Assembly: GCF_016714285.1 (NCBI RefSeq)
Contig: NZ_JADJNN010000023.1
Coordinates: 95,111-159,110 of the forward strand
Length of the DNA: 64,000 nt
Direction of reading: 5' to 3'
DNA from: Nannocystis sp.
Lineage (GTDB): Bacteria; Myxococcota_A; Polyangia; Nannocystales; Nannocystaceae
The translations under genes and the position numbers were made by a program. The notes beneath the pieces are model-generated. The model saw only the letters and a list, made by a program, of their open reading frames with translations. It was not told the DNA's origin and made no database searches. Below are positions 57,247 to 64,000 of this stretch, piece after piece; positions within the stretch are counted from its first letter, which is position 1, and every line of letters begins with the position of its first letter.

Positions 57247-58320
57247 GTGCAGTTGATGAGTGACTCTCGTGTTCGGATGGTATTCGGCGGCGGCGGCAAG
57301 TACTCATTTGCGGACGACCTATCCCACACGTGCGTGCTTCAGGCTGACGGCAAGGTCACCTGCTGGGGCAAAGGCACCGACGACACCACAGGTTGGCTGG
57401 GTCAGGTGCTCGATCCGGCCGTGTGGGGAGATCCTTCCAAGATCAAGGCCCTCGATCTCGATGACGTCAAGCAGATCGCAGTCGGCCCACTGATGACATG
57501 CGCGCTACTCGGGGGCGTCCAAGATGGTGACCTGATATGCTGGGGAGGTGGCGGAGCCCCGAATGGGAAAAACAGGGACGAGACCACACAGCCGGTCTCA
57601 ATGCTTACCCCAGTCATAATTCCGAACGGGGAAACACCCACGCAGATCGTGATCGGTGTCGCCCATGCTTGCGCGATCGTGACCGACGGTTCGGTCTACT
57701 GCTGGGGAGACGGTACAAACGGACAACTGGGAGATGGGCGATGTATGAACGTCGACGCCGCACCCCAATATCCGGCGAAGAATATCCCCCCCGTACGTGC
57801 GGTCGCTGCCGGCAGATACCATACCTGCGCGCTGGTGGCCGACTACAAACGTGCCGTCTGGTGCTGGGGATCTAACGTGAACCTCTCTCTAGGAATCGGC
57901 AAGACAGGAATACCGCCAGAATGCCCCAACTCTGATGAATATGGGTACTTGAGCGTGCCTGCGAAGACTATCTCGTTCGGTGCAGACATCCGACAACTGG
58001 TCGCAGGCGACGCATTCAGTTGCCTTTTAACGGAGAGTGGGACCGTGCACTGTTGGGGTCTAAACAATAGCGGTCAGCTGGGCCTAAGCAGGAACGACCC
58101 GCAAGAGCTGAAAGAGCCGACGGAGGTCAAGATCGACAAGACCATTACGCAGATCTCAGCCCGACGGAGCACGACGTGCGCTCTCACAGAGGACGGTGAG
58201 GTCTGGTGTTGGGGTGACAACTCATACGGTCAGGCTGGCACGACCACTTGCGAACAGACACCACTCGTGGGCGATGTGGCGCTTCCGCACAAAGTATCGC
58301 TGGTCAGACCTGCTGAGTAG
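57247..58320 (+). CDS. RCC1/BLIP-II-like repeat protein
   Basis: The 357-residue protein has about six repeats of the form H-T/A-C-A/V-L/I-x-x-D/E-G-x-V-x-C-W-G-x-x-x-x-x-Q-L-G (LSHTCVLQADGKVTCWG, AHACAIVTDGSVYCWG, YHTCALVADYKRAVWCWG, AFSCLLTESGTVHCWG, STTCALTEDGEVWCWG). They form a seven-bladed beta-propeller with a disulfide per blade. Such Cys-rich RCC1 proteins are extracellular in myxobacteria. The GC content is clearly lower than that of its neighbours, suggesting acquisition. The ORF opens with GTG at 57247 but lacks its own signal peptide; the lipoprotein start at 56913 is the probable true N-terminus. Confidence 0.72.
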   Translation: MQLMSDSRVRMVFGGGGKYSFADDLSHTCVLQADGKVTCWGKGTDDTTGWLGQVLDPAVWGDPSKIKALDLDDVKQIAVGPLMTCALLGGVQDGDLICWGGGGAPNGKNRDETTQPVSMLTPVIIPNGETPTQIVIGVAHACAIVTDGSVYCWGDGTNGQLGDGRCMNVDAAPQYPAKNIPPVRAVAAGRYHTCALVADYKRAVWCWGSNVNLSLGIGKTGIPPECPNSDEYGYLSVPAKTISFGADIRQLVAGDAFSCLLTESGTVHCWGLNNSGQLGLSRNDPQELKEPTEVKIDKTITQISARRSTTCALTEDGEVWCWGDNSYGQAGTTTCEQTPLVGDVALPHKVSLVRPAE

Positions 58321-58684
58321 GAATCGTGCATGCCCTGATCTGTGAGAGGGCGGCCCATCCGACGGAGCAAGGACCGTCTCTATCGCAATTGTCCCGGATG
58401 TATGTGCAGGCGGACGGATGGCAAAGTATCACGATCTTTGTCTGTGAGTTTGATGGACTGGATTGCGGAATTGCGTTCATTGATGAACGCGTTGAGTGTC
58501 GATCCATCATGTAGGCGCATGGCAAATACACATTTAGGACCAGCGCGTCCGTGAGCTCGACGTTGCGGAAATCAAGACTGCTCTTGAACCGCAATTCGCC
58601 GTCTCTCAAGTCGAGCTCGAAGTTTCCGGCGAGGGCGGTGCGGAGGGCGGCGAGCGAGCGCGAGAGCATGGGCATGCATCGCAT
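58304..58684 (-). CDS. YbjN-like domain protein, partial
   Basis: The first 55 residues (MLSRSLAALRTALAG, FELDLRDGELRFKSSLDF, RNVELTDALVLNVYLPCAYMM) resemble the YbjN/DUF sensory fold, where R-D-G-x-L-R-F-x-x-x-x-D-F is typical. After that the reading loses similarity, while another frame (FINERNSAIQSIKLTDKD) looks more protein-like, so an indel is likely near 58500. It lies just downstream, on the same strand, of a toxin-like fragment, so an immunity role is conceivable but unproven. Confidence 0.35.
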   Translation of the reverse strand: MRCMPMLSRSLAALRTALAGNFELDLRDGELRFKSSLDFRNVELTDALVLNVYLPCAYMMDRHSTRSSMNAIPQSSPSNSQTKIVILCHPSACTYIRDNCDRDGPCSVGWAALSQIRACTIPTQQV

Positions 58685-58821
58685 GGATCGTCGGCGGGAT
58701 CGATCGCGTCAGGGGAGGCGGCGAGCCAGGAGCTGCTCCCAGGCGGAATTCAGGTTACGGCCTCGCAACTGATGACCCTGTAGCGAGCCAGCCTGCGCCG
58801 GCAAGCGCTGTCGCCCTGGGC

Positions 58822-59199
58822 TCAGGTGCGGCCGCGAGTGCCATAGGAACAGAAACGAGGCCAGCTCCCAAGCGCGAGCTCGAGATCGTCGAGCGCAGCG
58901 AGCTCACGGGGCACTGGCGAGCCATTCTTACACGTGAGTCCCACGTTCTCGTGGCACACGCGGCCGTCGGGAGCGCGGGTCGTAATATCAGGCCTTCGCT
59001 TTGTCTTCTTGCCTCCGGGGGTCTCGATGACCCACTCAGGCTTCGAGCCACCGCCAAGATGCTCATGGCCCAGGTTGCCCAGTTCCTGGATGCGGGTAGC
59101 GATCTTCTGGTTGTGGAGGCCTTCAGGGTATGGCTCGACAGCGGCGCCTGGACGGTCCCGTCGGCGACGCCCTTCGTGACGGGAGGCCAGATGACGAGC
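58822..59199 (-). pseudogene. Toxin-domain-like fragment without a start codon
   Basis: This stretch on the minus strand reads EPYPEGLHNQKIATRIQE, KPEWVIETPGGKKTKRRPD, ITTRAPDGRVCHENVG and NGSPVPRELAALDDLELALG. The R-R-P-D, E/H-x-V-G and G-x-P-V-x-R-E-x-x-A-L-D-D-L pattern recalls C-terminal nuclease-type domains of polymorphic (RHS/contact-dependent) toxins. The frame is bounded upstream by a stop at 59200 and has no ATG/GTG in context, so it is a remnant or is joined by an indel to an unseen N-terminus. The family assignment is from memory. Confidence 0.4.
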
Positions 59200-59217
59200 T
59201 CACGCAAGACGCGGCGG

Positions 59218-60372
59218 CTACCCCGCCACCACTACGTCCAAGACCCCCTCCGACGAGCGCGTGCTGCGAAGGACATCCGCCAACTTCCCGCGCGCTTTCC
59301 TCTTGTAGTAGATGCCCGAGGCCCAGCACTGGACCGTGGGCAGGTCGTCATGCAGACCGGCCCACGCGGTACGCCAGGTGTTGGGCGAATCTGTCTCGTG
59401 GGGGGGCTGCAGGACGATCGTCTGCGAGGCCTGCCGCCACATCCGCCGGAACTTGGCACGGCGCTTTCGACGGGTCCCGGTGGGGTTCTGGTTCGCGTAG
59501 CCTCGCGCGTTGTACATGCTCAGGTCATGGCATCCAAGCACCACGACGCGGCGGCGACCAAGGGTGACGAAGTGCGAATCGAGCGGTGCCTGGATCAGAT
59601 CGCGCTGCTGATTTGGGACCGGGAACGACTTCCCGGTCCAGCGGACCACGTCCTCCCGCTCCACATCCACGATGGCGACGAGCTCGGCGTGGGGTCGCGG
59701 CCACAAGTCTTCGGGACCCCAGTCCTGGTCGATGCCGATCGTGAGCCAGCGAGTACGTTGGCGGGCAGCCTTCCACACTCGATTCGTCCAAATTTTTCGC
59801 AGGTACGGCACCGCCCTGTGGACGGCCGCCTGAAAATCACCCGGCGTCGACTCCCATCCACGGGAACCAGCCCACACGTCGTCGTGCCTGACGAAGCCGC
59901 CACCGGGCGTGATCGTCCTCCGCCCTGGTCCCGCGGGGCCATTCATCCGTGAATGCTCGTAGGAGCACAGCCTCGGCCCCTTCGGGTGACTGTCCCGGGG
60001 ATCGCAGAGCGTGATCCGAGCGATCATCACCTCCCCACTCGGCTGGACAGCGACGACCTGGTCGCGCGGACGAACAGGCCGTTCGCGTTCGACCACCGCT
60101 TCGACCGCGACACCACCGTCGCCCTGTACATCGAACCCTCGCCGGGTCAGAAACTGGTTGGTCTCCGTCCCGCCGCCGAACTCCCCCGGCGACAGCTCCC
60201 GCCCCAGCCCGAGCTCCGCGGCCAGCGACAGCACATACTTCGGCGGATATTCCCGCGACCGATGAACGAGGCGGAAGCGGGTCGCTTGACGGCGAGGCGG
60301 TACGCCGTGCTCATCAATATGGCGAAGTGCCAGACGTATGTGCTGCGCCTTGATGTCTTCTGGGATAGCCAT
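59218..60372 (-). CDS. Protein with ScoMcrA-like N-terminal domain and uncharacterised C-terminal domain
   Basis: The 384-residue protein starts at ATG 60372. Residues about 1-85 (IRLALRHIDEHGVPPRRQA, YPPKYVLSLAAELGLGREL, FGGGTETNQFLTRRGFDV) match the module found at the N-terminus of ScoMcrA-type and other modification-dependent restriction proteins. The rest is unfamiliar but has conserved-looking blocks: AELVAIVDVEREDVVRWTG, PLDSHFVTLGRRRVVVLGCH, PTGTRRKRRAKFRRMWRQ, QPPHETDSPNTWRTAWAGL. The His, Asp and Glu residues there could form an active site. It is in the same strand run as the nuclease-like gene, 47 bp downstream of it. It is a candidate defence effector. Confidence 0.6.
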   Translation of the reverse strand: MAIPEDIKAQHIRLALRHIDEHGVPPRRQATRFRLVHRSREYPPKYVLSLAAELGLGRELSPGEFGGGTETNQFLTRRGFDVQGDGGVAVEAVVERERPVRPRDQVVAVQPSGEVMIARITLCDPRDSHPKGPRLCSYEHSRMNGPAGPGRRTITPGGGFVRHDDVWAGSRGWESTPGDFQAAVHRAVPYLRKIWTNRVWKAARQRTRWLTIGIDQDWGPEDLWPRPHAELVAIVDVEREDVVRWTGKSFPVPNQQRDLIQAPLDSHFVTLGRRRVVVLGCHDLSMYNARGYANQNPTGTRRKRRAKFRRMWRQASQTIVLQPPHETDSPNTWRTAWAGLHDDLPTVQCWASGIYYKRKARGKLADVLRSTRSSEGVLDVVVAG

Positions 60373-60419
60373 GGCCGCACGATATACTTCCTGGTGACGA
60401 ACCGCGAGCCCGCCAATCT

Positions 60420-62089
60420 TCACGCCGCCGGCAACGCCATCCCCTCGGGCCCGAGCTGGTTCGACGCTGTGACCGAGTCCTCGCCGAAGTCGATGTCCCC
60501 CGCCTGCTCCGCCCGGGCCGAGCGCAGCAACCCCTTGATACCGTCCGCCAGGCCGCGCGCCTCGCCGACGCCGGTGGATAGATCGCGGACCATCTCGTCC
60601 GCCAGCGTCTGCAGCTTCGCCGCCTTCTTCTGCAGCCCCTCGAGCCGCTGCAGGTGGGTCGTCAGCCCCTTCTCGAGCGCCTCGATCTCCTTGAGCTCGT
60701 CGACCGCCGTGCCCTGCTGTAGCCGGGCCGCCAGCGCCATGGCGAGGAGCACCGCCGCGTGCAGGTACGCGTCCGAGGCCGGCTCGTCCGGGTGCCACTG
60801 CACGAGGATATCGCAGCCGCAGCGGGCGAAAGCCGGAAACCCCGAGCGCTCCCCCACAGCCATGCTCGACAGCACGAACACCCCGACCTGCGCCCCGCGG
60901 AGCTGCCGCGCGGCGGCCAGCTCATCCAACGCCTTCTTCTGGGTCATCCCCTCCCGGTCCTTCGCCTCGATCACCACCCGCGACCCGGCGAACCGGCTCT
61001 CGCTGGTGAAGTCCACGACCACATCGCCGAGCTTGCGCGTCGACCCGATCGCCGCGGTGTTCGCCGTGAAGTCGACCAGGAACGGCCCGCCGCCCAGGGC
61101 CGAGCTGGCGAACTCGAACACGTGGACCTCAAAGCCTGCCCCGCCTTGATGCCCCGCCGGAGCGCGTCCTTGCGGGTCTCGAGGCGGGTCACCTTCTCGA
61201 GCATGTTCTTCTCGAACGCCGCCTGCCGGATCCGCTGGGCCTCGATCGCCTCCATCTGCTGCCGCTGGTAGCCCACCAGCAGATCCTCGATCGTCTTCTT
61301 GAGCGGCGCCAGCAACGACCTCTCGTCGCTCGGGTTCAGCGCGACCAGCACCTGCTGCTGCGCCGCCCGGGTCTCGCGCAGCAGCTGGCTCAGCAGCGAC
61401 TGCTCGTTGTTCGCGTCCAGCGCGGCGGTCACCTGCGCGAGCCGCTGCTCCTGCGCCGCCCCGGCCACCTTCAGCTTCTCCGTTAGCCCGGCCAGGAACC
61501 GCCCCGCCGCGCTCTTGTCGCGCATCGGGTCGAGCGCCTCCTGGACCGCCACATGACTCGCCCGCACCACCTCCTCGACCTGGCGCCGCAGCGTGGCGAC
61601 CACGCCGTCCTGCTCTGTCGGGCTCAGCGCCTTTAGCAGCGGCCCGATCGTCGCGGTCAGCGTTGTCTGCAGCTTGCTGCCTGGCCCGGTGTGGCGGTGC
61701 AGGAGGTTGGCCAGCTCGCCGCCGTCCTTGAGCAACCCGTCGAGCCGCTGCATGAGCTGCCCATCCTTGGGGTCGAGGAAACCGCGCAGCTGCGTCTCGA
61801 CCTCCCGCGTCTGGGCGTCGACGTGGGCCTGCAGCTTGCTCTGCACGTCGGCGAGCAGGGTCTTTCCGACGTCCTCGAGCCGGGCCGCGTTCGCGCTCGC
61901 CTGGGCGCTCTCGAGGGCTCGCAGGCCGATCTGCCAGGCCTCGCCGGCGATCTGCCCGCGCTGGAACGCGTTGAACTGGTTGAAGAAGGCGATGCTCTCC
62001 TGGCGACGGTCGGTGACTGTGACGTTGAGCGCCTCGCCGAGCTGGACGTTGACATCGAGGGGGAGGGGAGACTGGACGACTTGATTCAT
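60420..62089 (-). CDS. Coiled-coil protein with C-terminal PD-(D/E)xK (DUF2130-like) nuclease domain, frameshifted
   Basis: ATG at 62089 begins a roughly 310-residue, all-helical, low-Cys coiled-coil region (LESAQASANAARLEDVGKTL, QRLAQVTAALDANNEQSLL). Near 61146 the first frame degenerates, while the other frame continues GFEVHVFEFASSALGGG, RKLGDVVVDFTSES, SRVVIEAKDREGM, then a second coiled coil to 60420. One G missing in a G-run (IKAGAGFEV) repairs it. Asp in GDVVVD and E-A-K are the classic PD-(D/E)xK residues. The layout (coil, nuclease, coil) resembles DUF2130 proteins. It is divergent from the RtcR-like activator, sharing a 114-bp upstream region. Confidence 0.65.
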
Positions 62090-62106
62090 GGTGCCTGGCC
62101 TGATGC

Positions 62107-62155
62107 TTCAGGCGCGCCAACGGGCATCCATTCGTAATCGCTTGATTTCAGGCGC
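62107..62155 (+). promoter_or_regulatory. Direct repeat TTCAGGCGC x2 (40 bp apart) in the divergent nuclease/rtcR region
   Basis: TTCAGGCGC occurs at 62107-62115 and 62147-62155, about four helical turns apart, in the 114-bp spacer between the divergent genes. Spaced direct repeats of this kind suit an upstream activating sequence for a sigma-54 activator. A TGGCAC at 62167 could be a -24 element, but the matching -12 element is poor. Confidence 0.35.
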
Positions 62156-62203
62156 TGCGCGCGCTGTGGCACAAGCATTCTTGTCCTTGATACAAAATTT
62201 CTT

Positions 62204-63711
<1,508 letters not shown>

Positions 63712-63715
63712 CCTA

Positions 63716-63742
63716 CCCAGGTGCCCCTGGGCAGGCCCTGGG
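63716..63742 (+). promoter_or_regulatory. Inverted repeat CCCAGG-TGCC-CCTGGG plus a third CCTGGG before hsdM
   Basis: Perfect 6-bp arms at 63716-63721 and 63726-63731, followed by another CCTGGG at 63737-63742, occupy the 58-bp gap between the activator stop and the hsdM start. It may be an operator or part of a hairpin; no T-tract follows. Confidence 0.35.
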
Positions 63743-63769
63743 TATCCTGCCGACTCCGCGCCAGGACTC

Positions 63770-64000
63770 ATGCTCACCGGACAGCTCAGGCAGCAAGTCG
63801 ACAAGCTCTGGACCACCTTCTGGTCGGGAGGCCTCTCCAACCCCCTCTCCGTCATCGAGCAGATCACGTACCTGCTGTTCATGCGCCTGCTCGACGAGGC
63901 GCATACCACCGCCGAGAACAAGGCCCGCCGCACCGGCAAGCCGCCGACTCGGGTCGTCTTCGGGCCCAAGCAGCAGGGCCTGCGCTGGTCCGCGCTCAAG
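63770..64000 (+). CDS. hsdM: Type I restriction-modification DNA methyltransferase subunit, N-terminal part
   Basis: Seventy-seven codons run off the end of the window. The sequence LRQQVDKLWTTFWSGGLSNP, LSVIEQITYLLFMRLLDEAH matches the N6_N12 N-terminal helical domain of HsdM (L-W-x-x-F ... L-x-x-Y-L-x-F-x-R-L-L-D-E), which recognises the specificity subunit. The catalytic domain lies beyond the window. ATG at 63770 begins directly ahead of the first helix. It follows the RtcR-like activator on the same strand, so the two may form a regulated unit. HsdS and HsdR are expected downstream. Confidence 0.83.
   Translation, partial: MLTGQLRQQVDKLWTTFWSGGLSNPLSVIEQITYLLFMRLLDEAHTTAENKARRTGKPPTRVVFGPKQQGLRWSALK

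Noticed and set aside
62167..62184. Sigma-54 promoter (TGGCAC) upstream of the RtcR-like gene
   Set aside because: The -24 element is good but the position of the -12 GC reads CT, so a functional promoter is not supported.
63712..63769. Sigma-54 promoter for hsdM
   Set aside because: No GG-N10-GC pair with acceptable flanks is present in the 58-bp gap; only inverted CCTGGG repeats are visible.

Overview
The window is about 64 kb of very GC-rich DNA (well above 70% in most genes) from a myxobacterium, most likely of the Nannocystaceae (Nannocystis-like). The evidence is lineage-typical protein architecture rather than a marker gene. There are Thr/Ser-rich lipoproteins carrying Myxo disulfide repeats (C-G-D/N-G-x-x-x-x-G-E-x-C-D), a MYXO-CTERM tail, FG-GAP/ASPIC lipoproteins, an AgmX/PglI-type C-terminal domain protein, ferritin-like lipoproteins and Hanks-type kinases. 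I found no rRNA, tRNA or CRISPR array.

Layout. 1-5.3 kb: end of an SGNH hydrolase gene, two geranylgeranyl-reductase-type flavoproteins, a thioesterase and an orphan sensor histidine kinase. 5.3-11.7 kb: a CusCBA-type copper/silver efflux operon whose adaptor has three stacked metal-binding modules. 11.9-14.8 kb: FKBP isomerase, apolipoprotein N-acyltransferase-like protein, AraC regulator. 15-18.8 kb: Cys-rich lipoproteins and a ferritin-like lipoprotein. 18.9-22.3 kb: lycopene cyclase, Rieske oxygenase and epimerase (carotenoid tailoring). 22.4-28.2 kb: Pro-rich lipoprotein coupled to a ferritin-like protein, a GspC/PDZ lipoprotein, an ASPIC/FG-GAP lipoprotein beside a poly-G tract, and a frameshifted MYXO-CTERM protein. 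28.3-33.3 kb: an orphan DNA adenine methyltransferase, membrane proteins and a gene followed by a 69-bp tandem array. 33.4-35.8 kb: a tightly overlapped AMMECR1/MEMO/radical-SAM operon. 36-41.6 kb: a second, CzcCBA-type efflux operon. 41.6-50 kb: kinase-TPR protein, a membrane protein, more lipoproteins and an FG-GAP gene that stops abruptly.

50.0-64.0 kb looks like an integrated accessory island. It opens with a tyrosine recombinase fused to an IS5-type transposase (DUF4096) domain, directly after the truncated FG-GAP gene. It then carries a CHAT-protease/Ser-Thr-kinase fusion, a TPR-like secreted protein, a lower-GC RCC1-repeat lipoprotein, a toxin-like fragment, a protein with a ScoMcrA-like N-terminal domain, a coiled-coil DUF2130-like nuclease, a CARF/RtcR-type sigma-54 activator and the start of a type I restriction hsdM gene. 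I read this as a defence/conflict island. The CHAT-kinase and the RtcR-nuclease-HsdM arrangements are the best candidates for an undescribed system. Many genes here carry single-base indels that break otherwise well-conserved frames, so sequence quality or recent decay must be settled first.

A short imperfect palindrome (roughly ACMTGTCC, 3-5 nt, GGACAKGT, with many half-sites GGGACAGGT) is scattered over the first 43 kb. It lies both between genes and inside them, sometimes contributing codons. It is the most unusual DNA-level signal in the window.
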